A model generated the notes under the pieces. That model did not search any database and was not told the origin of the DNA. It saw only the letters and a program-made list of their open reading frames with translations. This document shows positions 11,362 through 25,100 of a stretch of DNA of 64,000 nt, in pieces. Position 1 is the stretch's first letter. Every line of letters starts with the position of its first letter. A program made the translations under genes and the position numbers. The stretch is from Dasypus novemcinctus (taxonomy: Eukaryota; Chordata; Mammalia; Cingulata; Dasypodidae), in contig NC_080680.1 in assembly GCF_030445035.2 (NCBI RefSeq), positions 120,306,228-120,370,227 of the forward strand, written 5' to 3'.

Positions 11362-12475
11362 ATTAGTTTTGCTGAGCTGCTCTGACAAATACCACACAGT
11401 GGATTGGCTTAAGCAGTGGGAATTTATTGGCATAGAGTTTTGAGGCTAGGAAGAGTCCAGAATTGAGGCATCAGCAGTGTTTTCTCCCAAAGTTGTAACA
11501 TTCTGGTGCTGGCTGCTGATTATTCTTATAATTCATTGGTTTATATCCCTGCCTGTATCACATGGCAATGTCCTCTTTCTCTTCTGGGTTCCAGCTGACT
11601 TTCTGCTTCTGGTTACTCCCTATGGCTTTAGCTGATTATGTATGAATTTCTTTTGCTTGTAAAGCATTCTAGTAATCCCGATTAAGTCCCATTCTCATTC
11701 ATTGGGTCATATCTTCAAGAGATCCTATTTACATTGGTGTAACACTGTGAAGTTGTTTTATGAATCCCCAAAAGATAAAGATTATGTTCTTGAACTGATT
11801 CATTCCTGTGGGTGTAGAGGATTGGATTACATCAGTGAAGTGTGACTCAAGTTGAGTCTCTGACCTCTTACTTTAGCTTTATATAAATGGAGACACAAGC
11901 AGAGAGAGACACACACACAGGAAAAGGGAACTCTACCATTGGGACCTCGAAAGAGGACTCAAGGATCACAAACAGCCAAAACTTAAGCACAAAGCCACCG
12001 AGAAGCTGGACCCATGGAGCAGGTCAAGGCTGAAGAAATGGGTCATATACCTGATAGCTCACAGCTGGACTAAGAAAGAAAGCAGAGTGACTGAGACTGA
12101 GAGAAGAGGCACAGTAAGAGATAAACCCTATGCCTGGCTGCCCACAACTGAGCTCTGGGAGATGATAGATTCTGGAGGGTAAGGCAGGGATCTTGGCAGA
12201 GATGGGCCACCATCTTTGCCATGTGGCAGGACAATAAGATCCTGACTTTTCCAGGTTGCTAACTTTGGCATCCCTGATGGTGCCTTGATTTGGACATTAC
12301 ACAGCCTCAGAACTGTAAACTTTTACCCCTAATAAATTTCCTATTATAAAAGCCAACTATTTCTGGTACTTTGTGTCAGCAGCCCTGTGGCAAACTAAGA
12401 CAATTGGGTTCACACCCAAAGGAATGGAGATTAAGAACTTGCTTAAATTGGGGCACATAATTCAATCTGCCACAA
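11362..12475 (-). repeat. Old antisense LTR-like repeat, split by a younger LTR
   Basis: The two halves (11362-11737 and 12403-12475) read continuously once the internal solo LTR is ignored (…TATTTACATTGG / GGTTCACACCCAAAGGAATGG…). A related start (GGCTTAGCAATAAGAATTTATTGGC) recurs near 37085-37240. Confidence 0.6.
11738..12402 (+). mobile_element. Solo LTR with 5-bp TSD, just upstream of the BAAT-like start
   Basis: The 665-bp element starts TGTAACACTG and ends CTAAGACA, flanked by ATTGG at 11733-11737 and 12403-12407. An AATAAA lies near its 3' end. There is no internal retroviral sequence, so this is a product of LTR-LTR recombination. Its end is 286 bp before the BAAT-like ATG and it has the same orientation. 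Confidence 0.82.
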
Positions 12476-12688
12476 TGTTCTTTTCCACTGATGTCCCTGC
12501 TCTTGGGTGTATTGCACTAGACTATTGGAACAGGATATTTGCTAAATAACTGGAGAGTTAGGACTGACTCCTAACTCTTCTTTCATTAACCTCATCACCT
12601 CCTTACTTTTTTCAGCTTTATTTCTGTCTGTTCTGAAGTTTAACTGAAGACATTCCTGAAGAATCATCCAGGTTGCCACACTGTAACA

Positions 12689-13154
12689 ATGATTCAGTTG
12701 ACAGCTACCCCCACAAGTGCACTTGTTGATGAGCCAGTACATATCCGAGCTACAGGGCTGCCTCCTAATCAGGTGGTGGTTTTTGAGGCATCACTGATAG
12801 ATGAAAAAGGGAAGCTATTTCAGTCTCGAGCATACTACAGGGCTAATGAAGCTGGTGAGGTGGATCTGGAGCATGCTTCTGCACTAGGAGGTGACTATGT
12901 GGGAGTCCACCCCATGGGTCTCTTCTGGTCCCTGAAACCAGAGAAGATACCAAATAGACTGATGAAAAGGGATGTGATGAATAGCCCCTTCAAGGTCCAA
13001 TTGAAACTTTATGACTCAAATCTCCTGATATTAAATCTACTTACGGCTACTCCAAAGGCCAGCCTGACCGTGGAGAGGTGGTTCACATCACCTGGTGTCA
13101 CACGGATTCAGGTTCGAGAAGGTCGCCTTCGGGGAGCTCTCTTTCTCCCGCCAG
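12689..13154 (+). CDS. BAAT-like: BAAT-like coding exon 1
   Basis: This exon encodes residues 1-155 plus the first base of codon 156, covering the N-terminal acyl-CoA thioester hydrolase/BAAT beta-sandwich domain. The ATG at 12689 matches the family's MIQLTATP start. A pyrimidine-rich acceptor (TTACTTTTTTCAG) ends at 12615, so this exon may carry about 73 nt of 5' UTR joined to an unseen upstream non-coding exon. The exon ends CCAG before GTGAGT at 13155. Confidence 0.9.
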
Positions 13155-16100
13155 GTGAGTAGAATTATTCTTTTGGTTGTCATTCAGTCTATCTTGTTTT
13201 TGAATGTCTCTCCTAGATGTTCTACTTGGATATGAATATTACATGTGAGCACTCATTTCCTGGTTTAGAGTCAAGTATATGTTAGAGTCAAAGAAAGAGT
13301 ATGGTAATGAGCCAAATCCATTTTAAATTTCATCTCAATGCTTTTGAAGCTGGGTTTTGGACAGGAGTATTTAGAATTCTCTTATGATTTGAAATTTCCC
13401 TAATATTAGCATAATAGAAACTTCATTAGAATGATGCCATTTTCCTACTCCTGTGGGACTCAGCCACATCTGTGTTTGAATTTAGGCATAAAGTCATTAG
13501 GTGGTTGCTATATTATATAAGCTTATGGCATAATAATCTGAAAAATTCCAACAAATAAAGGGGATATATAAAGTTTCTTAAAGTATAAATAACAGAAAAT
13601 ATTCCAGAAATTATAACACAGCATGCTTCCAAGTAGAGCTTCTCAGGACACTAAAAGTATCTCACTATGTTCTTCACATCCCAATAATTTATGTGAAATA
13701 AATATTTACATATGTATGAATGATTATTGAAAGCTTAATGAAACAAAGTAAAATTTTCAGAAGCAGCTGATGGCAAGCCCAGGTTTTAGGTCTCTGAAAT
13801 CTACATTTTCAGACATGTATGTTTACCTGGGATATGGCTAGCACCACACCAGAATGCATTCTTTTCATTTTTCCAAAAAGTCCACAGCTAGAAGTTATGA
13901 GGAGATGAAAGATGGGAAGAATTAGAGGTAGATATGGTGATGGTAGAGTTATATTAATAGATGGCCTCTCTAATAACAGCTGGAGGAATTCAAGGCTAGC
14001 CTGTACAGACTCTTCCTGCCCAAGCCAGTGGGGCAGAAAGTTCAGTGTTTTTAATGGACACCAAATACTTTGTGAGGAAATACAGCATCCCAGTTTATCG
14101 GATAGATCAAGAAATAAATGACAAAGCTTGCCATACTCCTGTTCTCTTATACCAGTTCAAGAGTACAGTATTTTTATGGTCCAATATTTTATCTTAGGAT
14201 GATATTCTGGTTTAGGATATGCCAACAGTGAATCTTCACAGACAATGACTGCTGGGATTCCTACTTAAGTTGTTTCATTGGGAAATACAAGGAAGCACAT
14301 TTCTACAAGTTGAATACCCACTGTAGCTTGCCATTCCCTGATGATGAACTCAAAATGCTTTTGATTCTTAGAAGAGGGAATATCCTTTTTGTGCATCTTT
14401 TTTTTAAAAAAAGATTTATTTATTTATTTCTCTCCCCTTCCCCCTCACCCAGGTTGTTTGTTCTCTGTGTCTATTTGCTGTGTCTTCTTTGTCTGCTTCT
14501 GTTGTTGTCAGCGGCACGGGAATCTGTGTTTCTTTTTGTTGTATCATCTTGCTGTGTCAGTTCTCTGTGTGTGCGGCACCATTCCTGGGCAGGCTGCACT
14601 TTGTTTAGCGGTTGGCAGCTCTCCTTACGGGGTGCACTCCCTGCGTGGTGGACAGCCCTGCGTGGCAGGGAGCTCCTTGCGTGCATCAGCACTGCACATG
14701 GGCCAGATACACATGGGTCAAGGAGACAGAGGTTTGAACCACGGACCTCCCATGTGGTAGACGGATGCCCTAACCACTGGGCCAAGTCCGCCGCCTGTGC
14801 ATCTTTTCTTAAAGCTGACTATAGCACAAGTAAAGGTTTACTGTCTGAAGTCTTATTTACTCCTCAGAGCTTTTCAGAGAAGCTAGAGTTTATTATTTGC
14901 ACAACCACTTTATTTTGTAATTTTCATTATATTAGAAAGGAAAATGCCTGCATTGACATCTGAAATACTAATGCAAAATCATTCCTAATCATTTATTGAA
15001 AATAATCCTGAATCAATATAGTCACCATGATATTTCCTTTCTCCTCCTTCTCTTTCTCCTTCTCCTTCTTCCCAAGTTAAGATAAATATAAAAACATTCT
15101 TTAGAAAACTTTCCATGCTCTCCTTCTCGACATTATTGGGACCAGTCATCCTTACTTAAAACCATTTAGAATTGAATGGGGTACTTCAATAAACTCCATC
15201 AGAATTCACTTTTAATGCCAGGAGCTCTGCTTTAATCTGAAAAAAAATCTCCCAATATAGCTAGCAGGAGTGAAAAATCTCAGTCAATTTCAGTTTTCAC
15301 TATATTTTGACAGCAGTGAGAGACCAGAATATTTATGGAACATTACCTGTATCTTCTCAGGTAGAAACTGTCACTGGATGGCTAGATGAGTATGGTAGAA
15401 CACTTATTTTGAGATTGAATCCAAAATCATAATTTTATACTTTTATAGCATTTTCTGGGTCAGATAACTTGGAAATTTGATTATATTTATGGAACCCCTC
15501 CTCCCCAAAAAAGGCACATATGAATATACACACTCTATTTTGCATATAACTTCAAAGGTTCCTTCACTTACTGAGGTGCTGTGTGTACCATTTGCAAATT
15601 AAGAAACTCTAGACTTTTTATACCACTTGTCCATGCAAGTGGACCATTTGGGAGCCCTCATTTTCCTTACTTTCAGAGAAGTATACATGGTAGTCCAGTC
15701 AAGCTTCTGGATATTGTTTTCATGATATAATGAATAGGTATTCTGCACCAGATTTACAGCTGAATATGCTGGAGCTTTTGTTTGGCACTAACATTTGGGA
15801 TACATTCCTTTTCTTTATTTTCAACATTTCATTTCTTTTACTCCTTTTCTAATCATATAAAATCCAGTTGTTTTTCCTCCAGGAGAAGGCCCTTTTCCAG
15901 GGTTAATTGATTTGGATGGTGGTTTTGGTGGACTGTTTGAATTCCGGGCCAGCCTCCTGGCCAGTCGTGGCTTTGCTTCTTTGGCCTTGGCTTACTTTAA
16001 GTATGAAGACCTGCCCTCCGAGTTGGAGCAAGTGGATTTGGAGTATTTTGAAGAAGCTGCGAACTTTCTTTTGCAACACCCTAAGGTAATTTTTGTCTCT

Positions 16101-19100
16101 TTAATAGATTTCAGCCCCTTTTTCTTATTAATTGGAATATTTGTCCTTTAGTAAAGTATGATTTCATCTTGATAACCAAGAGCCTCTATTATGCACATGT
16201 CTGTTCTTTTGGCATAATTCTTTTTTTTAAAAAGAAGCTTTAGATTATATAAATGTTACATAAAAAATATAGGGGATTCCCATATACCCCACCTGCCTTC
16301 ACCTCCTTCCCCCCACTTCCCCCTTAATAACATCCCTCATTAGTGTGGTACATTTGTTACAATCGATGAACACATATTGAAGCATTGCTACTAACCATGG
16401 TCTATAGTTTAAATTATGGTTTAAACTCTGTCCCACACAATTTTGTAGGTTATGACAAAGTATATAATGGTCTGTATCTGTCATTGCAATGTCATGTAGT
16501 CCCCAAAATTCCAATGTCCCCAAATTGCCCCATATTATACCTATTCTTTCCTCTCCCTCCTCTCAGAACCTCTGGTGGCCCCTGCATTTATATCAATGAT
16601 ATGAGTTCTTCCATTCCTAGAATAATAATGTCTACTTTAGTCCATAGTTGCATTCCCCCCTTGTTCATTCATCCCCCAAATATAATCAGGGTTGCCATCT
16701 TAGCATGAGCAGGATTTAGTGATAACCTGTCATTTTTACAATGAATTTTGTTATCATAGAGACATACATTATCAGCTGCCAAAATTATCTTTCTGACCCT
16801 GGCAGGAACAAGACTAACAATTTTTTACCACTTCTACTGCCCCTGCTGAGGTGTGAGCCACTAGCACCCCTTGTTGGGACCTTGTAATAGTCTCCTCACT
16901 ACTCTCCCTGCTTCTACCTATATTTTTAGGCCCCTGCATTCCAAACAGCATCAGGATTATCTTTTGAAAATGCAAATCAGGTGTCATAACTACTCTGCTG
17001 AAAATCCTGCAGAAGCTCCCCATTCATCCAGAGTAATAACTGAAGTTCTTACAAAGCCGTGTTACATCTCTGACCCCTCCTCTTAGTTTCCCCAACTACT
17101 TCAGCTTTAGTTCCTCTGGTTTCCTGCTATTCCAGCCAGGACTGGAACCTTCTTACTTTAAAGTATTCATTGTGGTCTTCCCTTGGCCATGAGCCACACC
17201 CCCGCAATTCCTTGCTGCCATCACCTTTGGTTAGCTTATTTTCCTTTAAGTCATGTACTTAAATTTAACCTTCTCAATGAAGTCTACCCTGATCACTGTA
17301 CACACCACTGCAATTGCCTCTGTTCCCTTACCCCACACCTTCCTGTACTCTCAGTCCCCCTTACCTAACCCTACCTTATCTTAACCATTTCCAGAATATC
17401 AACTAATTTAACTTGTTTATTGTTTATGATTTGTGTCCTCTTCATTTGTTCACTGATATCTCTTAAGAACCCAGAAAAATCTTTGGCTCAATTGATACTT
17501 TGGAATGGCTGAATAAAATAACAAAACCACCACAGCAGTAACTAAAACAACAAGAATAGAAGGGCCCACTGGCAAGGCACTGAAATCCAGAGCTATTTGT
17601 CATGACCATAGGACCTGTGTGTGTCTTCATAGCCCTCAGGAGCACTACTTTGGCTGTCTCTGAGATCTTGTTGAAATGTGCATAAGCACGACCCCTCTGA
17701 TGACATCCCAACTCACTTTGAAGTCTCTTAGCCATTGTATTAGTCAGCCAAAGGGGTGCTGATGCAAAATACCAGAAATTGATTGGTTTTTATAAAGGGT
17801 ATTTATTTGGGGTAGGAGCTTACAGATATCAGGTCATAAAGCATAAGTTACTTTCCTTGCCAAAGTTTATTTTCATGTGTTGGAGCAAGATGGCTGCCAA
17901 TGTAGGGTTCAGGCTTCCTGGGTTCCTCCCTTCCAGGGTCTTGCTTCTCTCTGGGCTCAGAGTTCCTCTCTTCCCAGGGTTTGCTTCTTCCTGGGCTCAG
18001 GGTCCTCTCTTCCTGGGGCTTGCTTCTCTTTCCTCTGTAAGCTTACTTTCCGGGGCTTCAGCTTAAGGCTTCAGCATCAAACTCCAACACCAAAACCCCT
18101 CTACTCTGTCCTTTGCCATGCCTTTTACCTGTGAGCCCCCACCCACAAGGGGTGGGAATTCAATGCCCTACTAGCACAAGAGGTTTACCTGATTACTTTA
18201 CCAAATAAACCTCTGAGTGCAATATAATCTAATATGCCCAGAGGAAAATATCAGTTTACAAACATAAACCAATATTTCTTTTTGTAATTCATAACTATAC
18301 CAAACTGCTACACTATATAAACTCATTTTTCTTTACTGTTTCCCCCTTTTATTCAATATCTTTTTCTAGTTACATCACTAGCTGGTGCTTGGTAGTAATA
18401 ACTCAGCACCAGGGAGGCTCATCCCCTGGAGTCATGTCCCACACTGGGGGGGAATGTAATGCATTTACATAGTGAGTTTGGCTTAGAGAGTGTCCATATT
18501 TGAGCAACGTGGAGGCTCTCAGGAGGTAACTCTTGGGCACCCTGCAGCTTTAGGCCTAGTTGAAATTTCAAGCACACAGGCTCCTAAGTATAGTCATCAG
18601 TATCAAGGGTCCATCATTGGACCATCTGCCTTGCCAATGGGCCCTACTTTGGAAATTGTACTTCTTAGTATGATGGAGTTAGACTCAGATGTGACCTCTT
18701 TACACATGTCTCTTCTGTCACTTTTACTGAACCTGTGGTTGGTGCTGAGGTTTGTGTATGCTCAGGAGACTTGAATCTCTGGACTAACTGTGTGCCAGCT
18801 GGATGCTGAGCCTCAACAGAATTGCAACACCTACTCTCTGGTTCGTTGGACTTACCCAGGTCAGCAAACGGGGAGGTGGGGATAGTCAACCACCACGCCA
18901 GGGAACCTAGAGAGTCTACAATTGCAAGCAGCAGAATTCCATCCATCAGCCATGTGGGATCTAAACCACCTCTCAAGTTACAGGCAAAGCGGACATCACC
19001 ATCCCAGGGTCCTTAGGATGGAGGAATAAAATATGGATTAGAGTGGACTTACTGGTATTCTACTATAGAATTATTGTGACTCTACCAATGGAAAAAAACT

Positions 19101-22100
19101 GTATCATTGATGTGGAGACAGTGGCCACGGGAGTTGCTGAGGGCAGGGAGAGGGAAGAAGAGGTGTGAAATGGGGGCATTTTTGGGACTTGGAGTTGTCC
19201 TGAATGATATGGCAGGGACAGATGCAGGACATTATATATCCTACCATATTCCACTGAATGGACTGGGAGAGAGTATAAACTACAATGTAAACTATAATCC
19301 ATGCCATATAGCAGTGTTGCAAAATGTATTCATCAAATGTAATGAATGTGCCACACTGATGAAAGAGTTTGATGATGTGGGAGGAGTGGGGGGTTTGGGG
19401 AGTGGGGGCATATGGGATCCTCTTATATATATATATATATATATTTGCAAATATTAGAGTGCACCAACTCAAGTTCACAAGTTACACCTTTGTGACAGCC
19501 TTGGCTAGAGCTTGAACTACTGCAGAATTCAGCTGTGCTAGAGTGCTGATTTTAGCATGCTTAGAGGTGGCATATCTGTTCTTGACAGTCATGTGCTTTG
19601 TAAGCCCATGATTCACCATGACTATATTCTTAGCCAGGTGCTGCATAACAGTGTATGCCAGGTAATGCTGCAGAGTTAGTGTCCATTCACCATTATCAAG
19701 AATTTTTAGTGCTAAGCAAAAAGCTCCTGCTGCAATCTGAGAAGGAGGACAGTGCACCCCAATCGTAGTTCAACACAGTCATTTCTGTCAGGTATTCGGC
19801 CAAAGTATGTTGCTCACCATCAACCTCTCCAATCTTGGATGCTCTCCAAAGAAAGTGCAGGGCAGAGGGCGACCCAGACAAAAGTTTAAAGCTCTTAGGA
19901 TCTTCATTTCCATTTGTCTGATCTGGTACTTAGTGTAAGTATGGACAGTCACAAAGGCAAAGTCACCAATTTCTGGAGGATACATTTCTTCATATTTGCT
20001 TGCAATAAACATGGCAGTGACACCAATCAGCTGCAACATCTCCTTGGGCACACAATTATTCTGCATGAACTGATCAATAATGGAAACAGTCATATACATG
20101 GTCTCCTGCAGCAGCCTGAATTTCATTTGAACCTGCACTAGCCAGTCAATTAAGATGGCGTTCATGTTTCCAGTGACTTTCCAACCCAGTAGGTATTTTG
20201 GTCTGACTGCTTGCTCTTCCTCAAGTTGTACCAGGTAAGTATAGATATCTTTCACATATTCACTACGAAGGTTTGGATCAGCTCCATCTTCTGCGTCCAC
20301 ATCACTTACTGCCAAGAATTACATCAGAGAAAGCCTGACACAGATCTTCTTCTGCAGGGGCACATTCGGATGTTTCTATTGAGCTTGGAGAAGGATTATT
20401 CACCAAAAAAGGCTCAGGCAAAAGTTCTACTTCTCTAAAGGGCTGTGGCTCTGGCTCTGGTTCTGGTTCCAGCTCCAGCACAGGAACAGGTGCTTTTTCC
20501 AGAGGTTTTGGTAGTTTTGTAGCAGTAACTTTTCCAAAAGCTGAAGTTTTTGCTTCCCTTTTTAGAGGCATTTTGGTTTGTGCCTATTCACTGACTTTGT
20601 CTCCAAGTGTCTCCAAGAGCTGCTCTTGGCCTCAGCCTGGTCTTGGAGGCTGCAGCAGTGGTCATAGGCACTTGCTTAGTGCCTGCCATACTGATCGTTG
20701 TCTTATTTTCAGCATTTTCATGTTCCTGGTGACTCGCAGCACTATGGTTTTCTCTTCACCAGGCAGCAGTTCAGAGGGGAGAAGCAGAACTAGGGAGCTG
20801 CAATGAAGCCCTCTTATGTTTTGTAACATAACATTTTATATGATTTATGTATCTTAAAATGTTTTTTTTTCAAATCTATTATGAAATACAAAACACAACA
20901 GTAAGAATAAAATAGCTTCCATTTATTTGCTCTGTGTCATTTATATTACTAGGTGCTTTGCATATGTTATTTCATTTTTTCTTCAGGTAGTCCTGTGAGG
21001 TAGGTAGTATTATGGAATAAAATGTTAAAGTTTGCCTAATTCATAGACTTTATAATTAAGTCCCAGAAAGAATAAAGTAATTAGCTTTAGGTCACACAAC
21101 TACTAGTAGATGTCGCTGCTGCAGTTCGAAGCCCTGCTTTGTGGATCCACATTTCATGCCTTTGTTATTCCATTTTCCTTGAGATATCTTTAGAGTCTCA
21201 ATGAAGGTCTTACCTTTCTCATTTGTATATTGATATTGTTAGATTCAAGGCTGCTTTCACCTCTAAACTCAAATATACTTAAAAGATATGATTACTTTAC
21301 ATGGTTTTGGAGTTTTTTTTTTCAAGAGGCACATTGTTGAGTAGTCACAGTTTCAGCTTGTAGGAACTGTTGCTAAACATTCTGATATTTAATCAGTTGG
21401 AATGTTAGAAACCACACAGGAAAATACAGCAATGTCACATAACATATTCTCTTATTTTCTTTCTTCTACACTTCTGTAAGTCTTATCAAAATGAGTTCCT
21501 GATTTAGTGGGCAACAAAGCTATCATATGTTATATTGGTGATTATTATGAATTGAATTGTGTCCCTACAAAGATATTTTGGAGTCCTAATCCCCAGTACA
21601 TCCAAATGTTAATTTATTTGGAAAGAGGGTTGTTACAGATGGAATTAGGCAAGTTAAAATCCATGTGGAAATCTAAGCCCCCTCTCGATATAGAGGTGGA
21701 GTGGACATAACCATCCCAGGGTCCACAGGATAGAGAAAGAGAGTATGGATTAGAGTGGACTTACTGATATTCTACTATGGAACTATTGTGATTAGTAATG
21801 GAAGAAATTGTAGCATTGATGTGAAGAAAGTGGCCATGGTAGCTGCTGAGGGTAGGGAGAGGGAAGAAGAGATATGATGTGGGGGCATTTTCAGGACTTG
21901 GAGTTGTCCTGGGTGGTACTATAGGGACAGATGCTGGACATTGTATGTTCTGTCATGGCCCACTGGGTAGAATGGGGGAAAGTGTAAACTACAACGTAAA
22001 CCATTGTCCATGTGGTGCAGCGGTATTCCAAAATGTATTCACCAAATGCAATGAATGTCTCGTGATCATGAAAGAGGTTGTTGATGTCAGAGGAGTGGGG

Positions 22101-25100
22101 TGAGGGAGGTGGGAGGTATATGAGAACCTCTTATATTTTTTTAATGTAACATTTTTAAAAAATAGAGAGAAAAAAAAGTATCAAGACAGATTGAAAAAAA
22201 AAATGAGGTTATACTGTGTAGGGTGGGCCCCTAGAAGAGAAAATTTGGACACTGGCAGAGGGGAAAACCCTACTGCTGACTGAGTCTAAGAATGCTATGA
22301 ATTGCCAGCAAGTCACCATCAGAAGCCAGGAGAGAGGGATGCAATAGATTCTCCCCTACAGACTTTAGAGTCAGCATAGTCCTGTTGACTTCTTTTTTTT
22401 AGTGTGTATTTTTTTTCTTATTTCTCCCCCTTCCCCCCTCCGTTATCTGCTCTCTGTGTCCATTCGCTATGTATTCTTCTTTGTCTGTTGTATTCTCATT
22501 AGGCGGCTCCTGGGAACCCATCCTGGGACTTTCTGGCGTGGGAGAGAGGTGATCATTCTTTTGCTCCACCTCAGCTCCCTAGTTTGCTACGTCTCGTATT
22601 GGTGTGTCATCTTGCTGCGTCAGGTCTCCATGTACGCAGCACCACTCCTGGGCAGTCTGCTCTCCTGTGCGGGGCTGCACTCCTTGCGTGGGGGCCACTC
22701 CTTATACCAGGGTCACCCATGTGTGGGGTGACACTCCTTGCGTGTGGCAGCACTCCATATGGGCCAGCTCACCACAGAGGCCCTGGGTATCAAACCCTGG
22801 ACCCCCTATATGGTAGGCAGAAGCTTTATCGGTTAAGCTATATCTGCTTCTGCTGTCGACTTCTGGATTTCAGATTTCTAGACTCCAGAACTAAGAGATG
22901 ATACGTTTCTGCTGCTTTAAACCACCAATAAAGTGGTATGCTATTATGGCAGCCCTAGGAAACTAAGGCTGGGATTGAGAAGAGAAAAAAGAGATTGTCC
23001 GTAACTTAATGAATAGGAACATAATATTTTAACAATATGACCACATCACTATAACATTGCTATGATACTCCTTTGGCTTACCTGGGAAACAAAGAGGTTA
23101 TATGATTTCCTTCTTAAACTATAGCTATCCTTACACTTGCTGTGTGGTTTTTGCCATTGTTGTCACCCATTTGTAGGGCATCTAAAAGCTATCCATCTTT
23201 CACTACATGATTTCTGTGATGTTTAACTTTCTGCTGAGTAAATGGGAGAAGCAAATTTTAAGTAGGATTGCCAGGTTTACCAAATAAAAATATGGGATCT
23301 CCAGTTTAAATTTTAATTTCAAATAAAGAATGAGTAAAGTCTTAGTACAAGAATATCCCATGCAATTAAAATATCAATTACTTTTAATTTCTTCAATTCA
23401 AAATTTTCTTTATATATCTGAAATTCAAATTTAACTGGCCATCATGTATCTTATCTGACAACTCTACTTTTCAGCTATGGGCATTAATATAGAAAGCTGA
23501 AGATAAAAGGGCCCATAGGCTTCCACAAATCTAACTCTGTCACTTTGTAGACCAGAAGCAACACCTCTTTTCATATAGCTGGTCACATATCTAATTACTG
23601 AGTAAGCTGCCCCATGCTATCCCAAACTCTCCCTTCTGTGGGATGACACACCTAATAGTTCTACCTGTTAATTTTGGGGACTTGTCTATAGATGTTAAAT
23701 TTCTTGTGACCAGCTTTGGGCAAAGGATATAAAAGGAAGTGGTATACTGGCAAGGACCAGAAACAGACTTACATAAAGCCCGTGCATAACTGAAAAAAGC
23801 AGGAATTGGTTGCTGGGTGGCCAACTCTATGTCTGCCATACTATGTCAAGAATGCCATTTCCATTCCAACTTTTCTTTCTCTTTTTTTGATAAAATCTAA
23901 GCACCTGTCATCTCTTCTAAAAAGCTTTCTTTACTCTTGCCCATATCCTCTGAATTAGATGTCTGTCCTATGTGTACTCCTGTGCATTTCTGCATTATAG
24001 TACTTAGAGCAACTCTATTTTTTTTTTCTACTGTTTCTTCCAAGTGGCACTGAACTCCTTGAGGGCAAGGGATTGCATCTCTTATCTCTTTATTTCCAAT
24101 CCCCATAAGGTGACTGATCTAGAAAGGTTTCTTGAATGCCAGGCAATGATGATGGAAGACAAAGTTTAGAGGAGTATGAAAATATTATTTCTGATTTTGT
24201 ATTTTTGTATTCTTCCTTCACCTATCTGTTATATTTAAGAGGGGCCACCTTCTCCAGCATCACTGAAAATCTCTTCCTTCCCTTAGTTCTCTCTTTCCTA
24301 TCATAGCAACTCAGGATTCCTCTGATTGACTTTTCATGCTCCATCCTATTAATTTCAAATTCATCCTATTTCTTTTCCAACATGATGCCTTTCCTCTGAT
24401 GAACTAGAGAGCTGAGTTAATGTATCAACTCTTATCACATAATTTCCCTATAACTTGTGTTTATATTTGTTTTTGTGCCCATTTTCCTTGACTTATCTAT
24501 TGTGCTGGAATTCTTTTGTGACTTTTTACACTTGACACTTAAAGAGTGCTGAATACATATTTGGCAGTCAACAGAGAAGGTCAAATTGTTGGAGAACTAT
24601 TACCTAGTAAAACTCAGAGTATGTTTTACAGAGTTACAGTACAGAAGAAAATAGTGCAGCACAATAGTTTTTCATTCCCATTGTTACTTTCATTTTCATT
24701 ATTAGGGGCTATAAGGTATGCTAAATGGGGAAGATAATTGCATAATAATCTCCATTTCTTTTTCAGGTCTTCGGCCCAGGTGTGGGGGTGGTGTCTATAA
24801 GTAAGGGAGCTTCTATTGGACTAGCTATGGCTATCAATTTGAAACAAGTCACAGCCACAGTCATGATTAATGCGCCTACCATTGTTATAGGTGAGCCTCT
24901 CAAGTATCATGGTCTGACCATTCAGCCCTTGCCTTATTCTTCAGAATGCCTTTCTGTAGATGCCTCAGGGTTCTTACATCTTCATGGACTTCTGGGTAAC
25001 CCCCAAGCTGAGGCCCCATTGTCTTCTCTCCTCCGCATCGAAAAGGCCCAGGGACATTTCCTCTTGATTGTGGGAGAAGACGATAAGAATGTCAGAAGCA

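Larger units (their letters stand above)
21538..22970 (+). mobile_element. MLT1-like (ERVL-MaLR) LTR, interrupted twice
   Basis: The three parts 21538-21660, 22195-22393 and 22853-22970 read as one MLT1-type LTR: GAATTGTGTCCCTACAAAGATAT, then GTAGGGTGGGCCCCTAGAAG, then TCTAGACTCCAGAAC and GGCAGCCCTAGGAAACTAAG. An L1 fragment and a DAS-related SINE fill the gaps. Confidence 0.8.
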
